DNA of 64,000 nucleotides from Aquabacterium sp. J223 (GTDB lineage Bacteria; Pseudomonadota; Gammaproteobacteria; Burkholderiales; Burkholderiaceae_C): positions 1,178,001 through 1,242,000 of the forward strand of contig NZ_CP088297.1 in NCBI RefSeq assembly GCF_024666615.1. The letters are read 5' to 3'. Made by a program: the position numbers and the translations under genes. Below, in pieces: positions 42,119-51,260 of this stretch. Below the pieces are notes generated by a model. It saw only the letters and a program-made list of their open reading frames with translations. It was not told the DNA's origin and did not search any database. Position 1 is the stretch's first letter, and each line of letters begins with the position of its first letter.

Positions 42119-42795
42119 CCACCGGCCTGGAGGTGACGCTCGGCGCCGTGCCCGCGCTGCTGTTGGCCGACAAGGCGCTGTGGTTGCCTCGTCGGCGCTG
42201 GCTGCTGGTGGCCGACGTGCACATCGGCAAGGCGGTGAGCTTCCGCCGCCTGGGCGTGCCGGTGCCGCACGGCACCACCGCCGACACCCTGCAGCGGCTG
42301 GAGGCGCTGGTGCAGCGCTGGTCGCCCGAGCGGCTGGTGGTCCTGGGCGACTTCCTGCATTCGGCCCGCGCCCGCGCGCCGGGCACCATGGACGCATTGG
42401 CCGGCTGGCGCCGCCGCCGTGCGGCGCTGCCGATCACGCTGGTGCGCGGCAACCACGACGACCGCGCCGGCGACCCGCCGGCGTCGCTGGGCATCGAGGC
42501 GGTGGACGGGCCGTTGCACGTCGACGGGCTGGCGCTGGCGCACGAGCCGCGGCCGCGGCCGGGCGTGCACGTGCTGGGCGGCCACCTGCACCCCTGCGTG
42601 CGGCTGGGCACCGGCTTCGACCGGCTGCGGCTGCCCTGCTTCTGGTTGGGCCGCGAGACGACGGTGCTGCCGGCCTTCGGTGCCTTCACCGGCATGCACC
42701 CGGTGCGGCCGGCCGACGGCGACGACGTGGTGGCGATCGCCGACGGCCGCCTGGCGCGCCTGCCGCGGACGGCACGGTCCTTCGCGGCCGGTTAA
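42115..42795 (+). CDS. Metallophosphoesterase of the PdeM type
   Basis: A calcineurin-like phosphoesterase of the family called ligase-associated DNA damage response endonuclease PdeM. Metal-binding motifs are VADVHIGKAVSFR, LGDFLHS, VRGNHDDR and LGGHLHPCV. No ATP-dependent ligase or Lhr-type helicase lies nearby, so here it is a solo gene and its substrate is unknown. It is coupled by ATGA to slmA. Its stop codon shares TTAA with that of the convergent esterase gene. 226 aa. Confidence 0.84.
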   Translation: MTTGLEVTLGAVPALLLADKALWLPRRRWLLVADVHIGKAVSFRRLGVPVPHGTTADTLQRLEALVQRWSPERLVVLGDFLHSARARAPGTMDALAGWRRRRAALPITLVRGNHDDRAGDPPASLGIEAVDGPLHVDGLALAHEPRPRPGVHVLGGHLHPCVRLGTGFDRLRLPCFWLGRETTVLPAFGAFTGMHPVRPADGDDVVAIADGRLARLPRTARSFAAG

Positions 42796-43670
42796 GCCAC
42801 GCCCAGCCGGCCGGCCAGCCAGCGGCTCATGCCGCTGGCCGGGTCTTCCAGCCCGTGCAGCGCGGTGAAATGGTCGGCGCCCGGCTGCGGCATCAGTTCG
42901 CCCTCGTTGCCGGCGTCGCGCCACGCGGCGTGGAAGGTGGTCGACTGGCGGGCGAACTCGGTCGACTCCGCACCGCCCCAGGTGATGAGCGCGGGCGTCG
43001 CGCAGCGCCGCACCCGGCCCAGCGGCGAGCAGCGCTGCACCATGCCCTCGTCCAGCTGCAGCGCGGGCTGCAGGTACGACCAGCGCAGCGGCCGCAGGTC
43101 GTAGACGCCGCTCACCATCAGCGCCGCGGCACAGGGGTCGTCGGGCAGGCCGTAGTCCTCGGCCCAGCGGGTGTGCAGGCACATGGCGGTGAGCTGCGCG
43201 CCCGCGGAGTGCCCGCCCAGCGCGATGCGCGACGGGTCGCCGCCGTGGTCGGCGATGTGGCGCCACACCCAGGCCAGCGCCGCACGCGCCTGGCGCACGA
43301 TCTCGTCCAGCGTCACCGTGGGGCAGAGCGCGTAGTCCACCACCACGGTGGTGATGCCCAGCGGCCGCAGGCCGAGCGCGATGCCGCTGAAGTCCTTCGA
43401 CGACCGCGCCCGCCAGTAGCCGCCGTGCAGGAAGACGAAGACGGGGGCGCCCGGCCGCTCGGCGGGGAAGATGTCCAGCGTCTCGGCGCGCGTCGGGCCG
43501 TAGGGCACGTCCAGCCGCGACGGCAGCCGCTGCCGCGCGGTCAGGGCCTGCGACTCGTAATGGGCCAGCGCCGCGGCCGCCTGCGCGGGCGAGGTCACCG
43601 GGTTGTACTGGGCGTCGATGTCGGCCTGGCTGGTGAACTGTCGGTAGAGGGGCGGTGTGGGGGTCGGCAT
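42792..43670 (-). CDS. Alpha/beta-hydrolase, esterase/lipase
   Basis: A soluble serine esterase of the hormone-sensitive-lipase-like group. The oxyanion loop is FLHGGYWR, the nucleophile elbow is LGGHSAGAQLT, the acid is probably the Glu or Asp in ITWGGAESTEF, and the His is in GADHFTALHGL. 292 aa from ATG 43670. Upstream in-frame codons read into the DUF815 gene and are not used. Similar proteins include kynurenine formamidase-type hydrolases, so the substrate is open. Confidence 0.86.
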   Translation of the reverse strand: MPTPTPPLYRQFTSQADIDAQYNPVTSPAQAAAALAHYESQALTARQRLPSRLDVPYGPTRAETLDIFPAERPGAPVFVFLHGGYWRARSSKDFSGIALGLRPLGITTVVVDYALCPTVTLDEIVRQARAALAWVWRHIADHGGDPSRIALGGHSAGAQLTAMCLHTRWAEDYGLPDDPCAAALMVSGVYDLRPLRWSYLQPALQLDEGMVQRCSPLGRVRRCATPALITWGGAESTEFARQSTTFHAAWRDAGNEGELMPQPGADHFTALHGLEDPASGMSRWLAGRLGVA

Positions 43671-43732
43671 GGCGCGGATCCTGGCACAGCGCCGCCGCCT
43701 CGGCAGCGCCGGGAACGCCGGGGTGGCTTGGC

Positions 43733-43738
43733 TACACT
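43733..43738 (+). promoter_or_regulatory. Possible -10 element for the DUF815 gene
   Basis: TACACT, 19 bp before the ATG, in the 87-bp divergent gap with the esterase gene. No clear -35. Confidence 0.35.
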
Positions 43739-43757
43739 GCCGCGCTTTCGTCGCGCC

Positions 43758-44705
43758 ATGACCGCTTCCACCGCATCCCTCGAGGCGCTGCTCCAGCGCG
43801 CCGACGCGCTGCTCGACCGCCTCGACGCCTGGTTGCCGCGACCGCTGGCGGCACCCGACTGGTCGGCGGCCATCGCATTCCGCTACCGCAAGCGCGGCGC
43901 GCAGGCCTGGCTGGAGCCGGTCAAGCACCTGGCCGCCATCGCGCTGGACGACCTCAAGGAAGTGGACGGCCAGAAGGAACGCCTGGTGCGCAACACCGCC
44001 CAGTTCGTCGCCGGCCGCCAGGCCAACAACGTGCTGATGACCGGGGCCCGCGGCACCGGCAAGAGCTCGCTGGTGCGCGCCTGCCTGCAGGCCTTCGCGC
44101 CGCAGGGCCTGCGGCTGATCGAGGTGGACAAGGCCGACATGGTGGACCTGCCCGACCTGGTGGCGCTTGTCGCCGGCCGTCCCGAGCGCTTCGTCGTCTT
44201 CTGCGACGACTTGAGCTTCGACGAGGGCGAGCCCGGCTACAAGGCGCTGAAGTCGGTGCTCGACGGCTCGGTGGCCGGCGGCGGCGACAACCTGCTCGTC
44301 TACGCCACCAGCAACCGCCGCCACCTGCTGCCCGAGTACATGAAGGAGAACCTCTCCTACACCCACACCGAGGACGGCGAGGTCCACCCCGGCGAGGTGA
44401 TCGAGGAGAAGATCTCGCTGTCCGAGCGCTTCGGCCTGTGGCTGAGCTTCTACCCGTTCAGCCAGGCCGAGTACCTGGCCATCGTCCTGCAGTGGCTGGC
44501 CCACTTCGGCGTGCCGCACGAGGCCTTCGCGGACGCACGGCGCGAGGCGCTGGTGTGGGCGCTGGAGCGCGGCTCGCGCTCGGGCCGGGTGGCGCAGCAG
44601 TTCGCGCGCGACTTCGCGGGCCGCGACGCGTCGCAGGCGCCCGCCGCCGCGCCGGTCCCGATCCGCGAACTGGGCGAGGGTCCCGAGGAACTCGACGATG
44701 CCTGA
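43758..44705 (+). CDS. DUF815 family AAA-type ATPase
   Basis: A P-loop ATPase of unknown role. Walker A is MTGARGTGKSSL and Walker B is VVFCDDLSFDEGE, with sensor-type YATSNRRHLLPEY. 315 aa from the ATG at 43758; a much longer frame opening earlier is only the shadow of the slmA-PdeM region. The protein is conserved next to hisI or mutT in Burkholderiales. It overlaps the Nudix gene by 8 bp, so the two are probably cotranslated. Confidence 0.88.
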   Translation: MTASTASLEALLQRADALLDRLDAWLPRPLAAPDWSAAIAFRYRKRGAQAWLEPVKHLAAIALDDLKEVDGQKERLVRNTAQFVAGRQANNVLMTGARGTGKSSLVRACLQAFAPQGLRLIEVDKADMVDLPDLVALVAGRPERFVVFCDDLSFDEGEPGYKALKSVLDGSVAGGGDNLLVYATSNRRHLLPEYMKENLSYTHTEDGEVHPGEVIEEKISLSERFGLWLSFYPFSQAEYLAIVLQWLAHFGVPHEAFADARREALVWALERGSRSGRVAQQFARDFAGRDASQAPAAAPVPIRELGEGPEELDDA

Positions 44706-45123
44706 CCGCACACCGGTGGAGGTGGCCGTCGGCGTGTTGATCGCCCCCGACGGCCGTTTCCTGCTGACCAGCCGGCCCGAGGGCAAGCCCTACGCCGGCT
44801 ACTGGGAGTTCCCGGGCGGCAAGCTCGAGGCCGGCGAGACGGTGGCACAGGCCCTGCGGCGCGAGCTGCACGAGGAACTGGGCATCACCATCGGCGCCGC
44901 ACGGCCGTGGCAGGTGGAGGTGGTCGACTACCCGCATGCGCGGGTGCGGCTCAACTTCTGCAAGGTGGTCGACTGGCAGGGCGAGTTCGAGATGCGCGAG
45001 GGGCAGCAGATGGCCTGGTGCGGCCTGCCGGTCGCCGTGCGGCCGGTGCTGCCCGGGACCCTGCCGGTGCTGCGCTGGTTCGCCGAGGAGCGGGGCTTCA
45101 TGGGGCCGACGCACCTCGACTGA
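44698..45123 (+). CDS. mutT: 8-oxo-dGTP diphosphatase (MutT-like Nudix hydrolase)
   Basis: Removes oxidised dGTP from the nucleotide pool. The Nudix box spans residues 40-62 (GGKLEAGETVAQ, RRELHEELGI) with all metal-binding Glu residues. It is preceded by RPEGKPYAGYWEFPGG as in MutT. 141 aa. hisI follows after 13 bp. Confidence 0.9.
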   Translation: MPDRTPVEVAVGVLIAPDGRFLLTSRPEGKPYAGYWEFPGGKLEAGETVAQALRRELHEELGITIGAARPWQVEVVDYPHARVRLNFCKVVDWQGEFEMREGQQMAWCGLPVAVRPVLPGTLPVLRWFAEERGFMGPTHLD

Positions 45124-45124
45124 T

Positions 45125-45130
45125 TAAACT
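45125..45130 (+). promoter_or_regulatory. Possible -10 element for hisI
   Basis: TAAACT ends 6 bases before the hisI ATG, in TAAACTGGGTCGATG. It would give a leaderless hisI mRNA. It closely resembles the sequence before yceD. Confidence 0.3.
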
Positions 45131-45136
45131 GGGTCG

Positions 45137-45547
45137 ATGGACTGGCTCGACGCCGTGAAATGGGACGACCGCGGCCTGGTGCCGGCGATCGCGCAGGAGC
45201 TCGGCAGCAACGACGTGCTGATGGTGGCCTGGATGAACCGCGAGGCGCTGGCCGCCACCGCCGAGCGCGGCCAGGCGGTCTACTGGAGCCGTTCGCGCAA
45301 CCGGCTGTGGCACAAGGGTGAAGAATCCGGCCACGTGCAGCAGGTGCACGAGATCCGGCTCGACTGCGACGAGGACGTGGTGCTGCTGAAGGTCACCCAG
45401 CACGGCCACGATCCCTCCATCGCCTGCCACACCGGCCGCCACGCCTGCTTCTTCCAGCGGCTTGAAGCCACGGCCGACGGCCGCACCTGGCGTGCGGTGG
45501 AGCCCGTGCTGAAAGACCCGTCGACCATCTACCCCGGCCAGCCATGA
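45137..45547 (+). CDS. hisI: Phosphoribosyl-AMP cyclohydrolase
   Basis: Third step of histidine synthesis. 136 aa with [31 protein letters not shown], the metal-binding DCDEDVVLL and the cysteines in [10 protein letters not shown]. HisI and HisE are separate genes here, as in most Burkholderiales, and overlap by 4 bp. The usual upstream hisBHAF genes are not next to it; mutT is. Confidence 0.96.
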   Translation: MDWLDAVKWDDRGLVPAIAQELGSNDVLMVAWMNREALAATAERGQAVYWSRSRNRLWHKGEESGHVQQVHEIRLDCDEDVVLLKVTQHGHDPSIACHTGRHACFFQRLEATADGRTWRAVEPVLKDPSTIYPGQP

Positions 45548-45900
45548 CACCCACCTCGCAGGACGTGCTGGCGCGGCTCGCCGCCGTCATCGCCGAGCGC
45601 CGCAGCGGCGACCCCGACAAGAGCTACGTCGCCCGCCTGTTCCACAAGGGCCCCGACGCCATCCTGAAGAAGATCGGCGAGGAGGCCACCGAGACGGTGA
45701 TGGCGGCCAAGGACGGCGATCGCCAGAAGATCGTCTACGAGGTGGCCGACCTGTGGTTCCACACGCTGCTGGCGCTGGAGGCCTTCAACCTGAAGCCGGC
45801 CGACGTGCTGGACGAACTGGCCCGTCGCGAAGGGCTGTCGGGGCTTGAAGAGTTCGCCGCGCGCAAGGCCCAGGCGCGCGAAGCCGGAGAGTCGCGATGA
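45544..45900 (+). CDS. hisE: Phosphoribosyl-ATP diphosphatase
   Basis: Second step of histidine synthesis, a MazG-like all-helical pyrophosphatase. 118 aa with [20 protein letters not shown] and [10 protein letters not shown], the metal-binding EEATE-type set, and [10 protein letters not shown]. It is coupled by ATGA to hisI and to the membrane protein gene downstream. Confidence 0.96.
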   Translation: MTPTSQDVLARLAAVIAERRSGDPDKSYVARLFHKGPDAILKKIGEEATETVMAAKDGDRQKIVYEVADLWFHTLLALEAFNLKPADVLDELARREGLSGLEEFAARKAQAREAGESR

Positions 45901-46283
45901 ACGGTGTCGTGGAATTGGAGCCGCGGCGCGAGAAGTCGCTGCGCACGGTCGGGCACATCAGCTACGCGCTGCACGCCGTCGTGGCGCTGGGTGCCGTGCT
46001 GCCGGGCGTGCAGGGCAGCGTGCTGCTGCTGGTCATCGCGTTCGCCATCGACCTGTTCAAGCGCGACGAGGCCCGCGGCAGCTGGCAGGAGAGCCACTTC
46101 CGCTGGCGCATCCGCTCGGTGCTGTTCTGCGGCCTGGCCTACCTGCTGACCGCGCCGCTGTGGCTGGTCTTCCTGCTGCCGGGGTGGATCGCCTGGGGCG
46201 TCATCTCCCTGTGGTTCGCCTGGCGCATCGTGCGCGGCTGGCTGGCCCTGTCCGATCAACGTCCCATGCCGGTCCCCACATGA
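45897..46283 (+). CDS. Small membrane protein of unknown function between hisE and the HIT gene
   Basis: A 128-aa protein with two hydrophobic hairpins: about residues 25-55 and 80-115. Charged loops lie between them ([20 protein letters not shown]). It looks like a DUF4870-type or related four-helix membrane protein. It overlaps its neighbours by 4 bp on each side, and this position is conserved in Burkholderiales. No function is known to me. Confidence 0.78.
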   Translation: MNGVVELEPRREKSLRTVGHISYALHAVVALGAVLPGVQGSVLLLVIAFAIDLFKRDEARGSWQESHFRWRIRSVLFCGLAYLLTAPLWLVFLLPGWIAWGVISLWFAWRIVRGWLALSDQRPMPVPT

Positions 46284-46624
46284 CATCCGATCCCACCTGC
46301 ATCTTCTGCAAGCTCGTCGACGGCCAGATCCCGTCGAAGAAGGCGCACGAGGACGCCGACACGCTGGCCTTCCACGACATCCGCCCGGCGGCGCCGGTGC
46401 ACCTGCTGATCATCCCGAAGGCGCACCTGTCGTCGCTGGCCGAGGCCACCGAGGCCGACCAGCCGATGCTGGGCAAGCTGCTGCGGCTGGCGCCCGAACT
46501 CGCCCGCCAGCACGGCCTGCACAACGGCTTCAAGACGGTGGTGCACACCGGCAAGGGCGGCGGGCAGGAGGTGTTCCACCTGCACCTGCACGTCATGGGC
46601 ACGCCGGGGCCCGCACAACCCTGA
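46280..46624 (+). CDS. HIT-family (HinT-like) nucleotide hydrolase
   Basis: A purine nucleoside phosphoramidase. 114 aa with [15 protein letters not shown] at the N-terminus, [14 protein letters not shown] and the catalytic histidine triad HLHLHVMG near the C-terminus. It starts inside the stop of the preceding membrane protein gene (ATGA). Confidence 0.93.
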   Translation: MTSDPTCIFCKLVDGQIPSKKAHEDADTLAFHDIRPAAPVHLLIIPKAHLSSLAEATEADQPMLGKLLRLAPELARQHGLHNGFKTVVHTGKGGGQEVFHLHLHVMGTPGPAQP

Positions 46625-46688
46625 AGGCCCGCGGGGAACGTCACGTTCACCGCATGGCCTTGCCCCCGGGAGCGCCGCGGGCGCTCCC

Positions 46689-46696
46689 CTAGAATC
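46689..46696 (+). promoter_or_regulatory. Probable tatA promoter -10
   Basis: CTAGAATC (TAGAAT core), 25 bp before the tatA ATG, with AGGAG between. It is the fourth copy of this octamer ahead of a gene in the window. Confidence 0.45.
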
Positions 46697-46721
46697 CCAT
46701 CCTTCTTCAGGAGATTTCCCC

Positions 46722-46961
46722 ATGGGATCGTTCAGCATCTGGCACTGGTTGATCGTGCTGCTGGTGGTCGTGCTGATCTTCGGCACCAAGAAGCTCAAGA
46801 ACATGGGCTCCGACCTCGGCTCCGCGGTGCACGGCTTCAAGCAGGGCGTCAAGGGCGGCGAGGCCTCGGCGGCCGCCGACGCCGAGGCGCTGACCAACGC
46901 CAAGACGGCCAACCCGCCGGCCGGCGAGACGGTGGACGTCGAGGCGCGCCGCAAGTCGTGA
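46722..46961 (+). CDS. tatA: Twin-arginine translocase subunit TatA
   Basis: A pore-forming Tat subunit of 79 aa: one N-terminal membrane helix ([15 protein letters not shown]), the hinge [14 protein letters not shown] and an amphipathic helix, then an acidic tail. The conserved Phe-Gly hinge is present. First gene of tatABC, with its own promoter-like octamer. Confidence 0.96.
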   Translation: MGSFSIWHWLIVLLVVVLIFGTKKLKNMGSDLGSAVHGFKQGVKGGEASAAADAEALTNAKTANPPAGETVDVEARRKS

Positions 46962-46986
46962 TGTCGGGTCGCGGCACGCCCGGTCC

Positions 46987-47475
46987 ATGATCGACTTCGG
47001 CTTCGACAAGCTGGCCCTCATCGGCGCGGTGGCGCTGATCGTCATCGGGCCCGAGCGCCTGCCCAAGGTGGCCCGCACGGTCGGGCACCTGGTGGGCCGG
47101 GCGCAGCGTTACGTCGCCGACGTCAAGGCCGAGGTCAACCGCTCCATCGAGCTCGAAGAGCTCAAGAAGATGAAGACCCAGTTCGAGGACGCGGCGCGCG
47201 ACGTCGAGTCCACGGTGAACCAGCACGTGCACCAGACGCAGCAGCAACTGGACTCGGCCTGGAAGGACGACGCCGACACGCCGGCCATCGGCGGCAGCGG
47301 GTTCGACGACACGCCGCTGGCCACGCCGGTGCCCGGCCACCGGCCGGTGAAGAAGAACTGGCGGCTCAAGCGGTCGGCCGTGCCGCGCTGGTACAAGCAG
47401 CGGCAGGGCGTGCGCACCCGGGCGCTTTCCGGTGCCGCCCGCGTGGCCCGCTTCCGCGCCCCCGGCCCGCGCTGA
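46987..47475 (+). CDS. tatB: Twin-arginine translocase subunit TatB
   Basis: Receptor partner of TatC. 162 aa with one membrane helix ([20 protein letters not shown], including the Glu and Pro typical of TatB), a long amphipathic and coiled-coil helix to about residue 95, and a basic Pro-rich tail. It lies 25 bp after tatA. Confidence 0.95.
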   Translation: MIDFGFDKLALIGAVALIVIGPERLPKVARTVGHLVGRAQRYVADVKAEVNRSIELEELKKMKTQFEDAARDVESTVNQHVHQTQQQLDSAWKDDADTPAIGGSGFDDTPLATPVPGHRPVKKNWRLKRSAVPRWYKQRQGVRTRALSGAARVARFRAPGPR

Positions 47476-47488
47476 ACCTCCCGTCCCG

Positions 47489-48280
47489 ATGAGCGCAAAA
47501 CCAGACGGCCAGGACGAACTGGCCGGCACCGAGCAGCCCTTCGTCGAGCACCTGATCGAGCTGCGCGACCGGCTGGTGCGCGCGCTCATCGCGGTGGGCG
47601 TGGTGTTCGGCGTGCTCTGCCTGTGGCCGAGCCCGGGCGTGCTCTACGACCTGATGGCCGCGCCGCTGGTGGCGCACCTGCCGGCCGGCGCGACGCTGAT
47701 CGCCACCAACGTCATCTCGCCGTTCCTGGTGCCGCTGAAGATCACCATGCTCGCCGCCTTCATGGTGGCGCTGCCGGTGGTGCTCTACCAGGTGTGGGCC
47801 TTCGTCGCGCCGGGCCTGTACAGCCACGAGAAGAAGATGGTGCTGCCGCTGGTGGTGTCCAGCACGCTGCTGTTCTTCGCCGGGGTGGCCTTCTGCTACT
47901 TCTTCGTCTTCGGCCAGGTGTTCAAGTTCATCCAGGGCTTCGCGCCGAAGAGCATCACCGCGGCGCCTGACATCGAGGCCTACCTGAGCTTCGTGCTGAC
48001 CATGTTCATCGCCTTCGGCGCCGCCTTCGAGGTGCCGGTGGCGGTGGTGCTGCTGGCGCGCATCGGCATCGTCAGCGTCGACAAGCTCAAGGCCTGGCGC
48101 GGCTACTTCGTGGTCGCGGCCTTCATCGTCGCGGCGGTGATCACGCCGCCGGACGTGGTGTCGCAGCTGGCGCTGGCGATCCCGATGTGCCTGCTCTACG
48201 AGGTGGGCATCTGGGCGGCGCAGCTGTTCATCAAGCACACCGCCGCGCCGGTCGAGGAAGAGAAGAAGACGGCGGCGTGA
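47489..48280 (+). CDS. tatC: Twin-arginine translocase subunit TatC
   Basis: Signal-peptide receptor with six membrane segments, 263 aa. The conserved N-terminal [15 protein letters not shown] and the first periplasmic loop are present, as is [17 protein letters not shown]. The Glu in the third helix region ([16 protein letters not shown]) and [15 protein letters not shown] match the family. Its likely cargo in this window is the Rieske protein PetA. Confidence 0.96.
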   Translation: MSAKPDGQDELAGTEQPFVEHLIELRDRLVRALIAVGVVFGVLCLWPSPGVLYDLMAAPLVAHLPAGATLIATNVISPFLVPLKITMLAAFMVALPVVLYQVWAFVAPGLYSHEKKMVLPLVVSSTLLFFAGVAFCYFFVFGQVFKFIQGFAPKSITAAPDIEAYLSFVLTMFIAFGAAFEVPVAVVLLARIGIVSVDKLKAWRGYFVVAAFIVAAVITPPDVVSQLALAIPMCLLYEVGIWAAQLFIKHTAAPVEEEKKTAA

Positions 48281-48281
48281 G

Positions 48282-48297
48282 GAGCGCCGCCGGGCGC

Positions 48298-48299
<2 letters not shown>
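48282..48299. terminator. Hairpin between convergent tatC and degQ-like genes
   Basis: GAGCGC-CGCCGG-GCGCTC, a perfect 6-bp stem in the 17-bp gap, overlapping the stop codon of the protease gene. It lacks a T-run, so it is only a weak terminator candidate. Confidence 0.3.
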
Positions 48300-49467
<1,168 letters not shown>

Positions 49468-49488
49468 GTTCGAGAGGTCCCGCGTTCC

Positions 49489-50241
49489 ATGTCCACGTCC
49501 CGGCAGCACATCGACGAATACCTGAAAGACCTGCTGGCGGTGGACAGCTTCAAGGATTATGGGCCGAACGGTCTGCAGGTCGAGGGGCGGGAGCCGGTGT
49601 CCCGTCTGGTCACCGGCGTCACCGCCAGCCGCGCGCTGATCGAGGCCGCGGTCGCCGACGGCGCCGACCTGCTGCTGGTGCACCACGGCCTGTTCTGGCG
49701 CGGCCAGGACGGCCGCGTCACCGGCTGGATGAAGCAGCGCCTGCAGCGGCTGCTGGCCGCCGAGCTGAACCTCTTCGCCTTCCACCTGCCGCTGGACGCG
49801 CATGCCGAGCTGGGCAACAACGCGCAGCTCGGGCGGCGCCTGGGGCTGCAGGCCGACGGCCGCTTCGGCGATCAGTCGCTGGGCTTCATCGGCCCGGCCG
49901 GCGACCTCGGCACGGCGGACGCGCTCGCCGCACGGGTCGCGCAGGCGCTGCAGCGTCCGCCGCTGCTGCTGCCGGGGGACGGCCGCCCGCTGCGCCGCAT
50001 CGCCTGGTGCACCGGCGGCGCGCAGGGCTGGTTCGAGGCCGCGATCGCCGCGGGCGCCGACGCCTACCTGACCGGCGAGGTCTCCGAGCCGCAGGCCCAC
50101 CTGGCGCGGGAGACCGGCGTGGCCTTCATCGCCGCCGGCCACCACGCCACCGAGCGCTACGGCGTGCAGGCGCTGGGTGCGCACCTGGCGCAGCGCTTCG
50201 GCCTGGTCCACACCCACATCGACCTGGACAACCCGGCATGA
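49489..50241 (+). CDS. Nif3-like dinuclear-metal protein
   Basis: A member of the widespread Nif3/YbgI family, toroidal hexamers with a dinuclear metal site. 250 aa, with [23 protein letters not shown] (metal-binding His pair), FHLPLDAH and C-terminal [13 protein letters not shown]. It may be a GTP cyclohydrolase I-like enzyme, but the function is unproven. GAGAGG lies 11 bp before the ATG. Coupled by ATGA to pdxA. Confidence 0.92.
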   Translation: MSTSRQHIDEYLKDLLAVDSFKDYGPNGLQVEGREPVSRLVTGVTASRALIEAAVADGADLLLVHHGLFWRGQDGRVTGWMKQRLQRLLAAELNLFAFHLPLDAHAELGNNAQLGRRLGLQADGRFGDQSLGFIGPAGDLGTADALAARVAQALQRPPLLLPGDGRPLRRIAWCTGGAQGWFEAAIAAGADAYLTGEVSEPQAHLARETGVAFIAAGHHATERYGVQALGAHLAQRFGLVHTHIDLDNPA

Positions 50242-51257
50242 AGGGGGCGCTGCTCGTCACCCTGGGCGACCCCTGCGGCATCGGTCCGGAGATCGCCGTG
50301 CGTGTGGCCGCGGACGAGCCGGGCGGCGGCCTGCTGCTGGTCGGCGACGTCGGTGTGGTGCGGCGGGCGCTGGCGCACACCGGGCTGCAGCGCCCGGTGG
50401 CGCGGATCGACGGGCCACGTCAGATGGCCGCGGTGCCGCCCGGCGCGCTGGCGGTGTGGTCGCCGCCGGGGCTGCCCGAGGGGTTGGCCGACCTGCCGAT
50501 GGGCCGCATCGACGCCCGCGCCGGAGCCGCCGCCGCCCGGTGCGTCGAGGCCGCCGCCCGGGCGGTGATGGCGGGCGAGGGCGCGGCGCTGGTCACGGCA
50601 CCGATCCACAAGGAGGCGCTGTCCGCCGCCGGCATCGCCTTCCCCGGCCACACCGAGCTGCTGCAGTCGCTGGCCGCCGGGGCCGACGGACGGCTGCCGC
50701 CGGTGCGCATGATGCTGGCCAATGACGAGCTGAAGGTGGTGCTGGTGACCATCCACCTCGCGCTGCGCGAGGCCATCGAGCGGCTGGACTTCGACGCGGT
50801 GCTGCGGACGCTGCGCATCACCCACGCGCGGGTGCGCGGCCGCGACGGCGGTGCGCCGCGCATCGCGGTGGCCGGGCTCAACCCCCACGCCGGCGAGGGC
50901 GGCCTCTTCGGCGACGAGGAGGTGCGTTTCATCGCCCCGGCGGTGCAGGCCGCCCGCGACGAGGGCCTCGACGCGCACGGCCCCTTCGCGCCGGACACGG
51001 TGTTCATGCGCGCCCGCCACGCGCCGCCGGCGCATCCGGGCGAGTTCGACGTGGTGGTGGCGATGACGCACGACCATGGCCTGATCCCGGTGAAGTACCT
51101 GGGGGTCGAGCAGGGCGTGAACGTCACGCTGGGACTGCCCTTCGTGCGCACCAGCCCCGACCACGGCACCGCCTTCGACATCGCCGGCCGCGGGGTGGCC
51201 GATGCGGCCAGCCTGCGCGCCGCGGTGCGCGCGGCCCGCGACCGCCTGGGCGTCTGA
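50238..51257 (+). CDS. pdxA: 4-hydroxythreonine-4-phosphate dehydrogenase
   Basis: Makes the substrate used by PdxJ in pyridoxal phosphate synthesis. 339 aa with [51 protein letters not shown] and [11 protein letters not shown]. The three metal-binding His residues are visible. It overlaps nif3 by 4 bp and ends 3 bp from the convergent DUF1631 gene. Confidence 0.96.
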   Translation: MKGALLVTLGDPCGIGPEIAVRVAADEPGGGLLLVGDVGVVRRALAHTGLQRPVARIDGPRQMAAVPPGALAVWSPPGLPEGLADLPMGRIDARAGAAAARCVEAAARAVMAGEGAALVTAPIHKEALSAAGIAFPGHTELLQSLAAGADGRLPPVRMMLANDELKVVLVTIHLALREAIERLDFDAVLRTLRITHARVRGRDGGAPRIAVAGLNPHAGEGGLFGDEEVRFIAPAVQAARDEGLDAHGPFAPDTVFMRARHAPPAHPGEFDVVVAMTHDHGLIPVKYLGVEQGVNVTLGLPFVRTSPDHGTAFDIAGRGVADAASLRAAVRAARDRLGV

Positions 51258-51260
51258 GCC

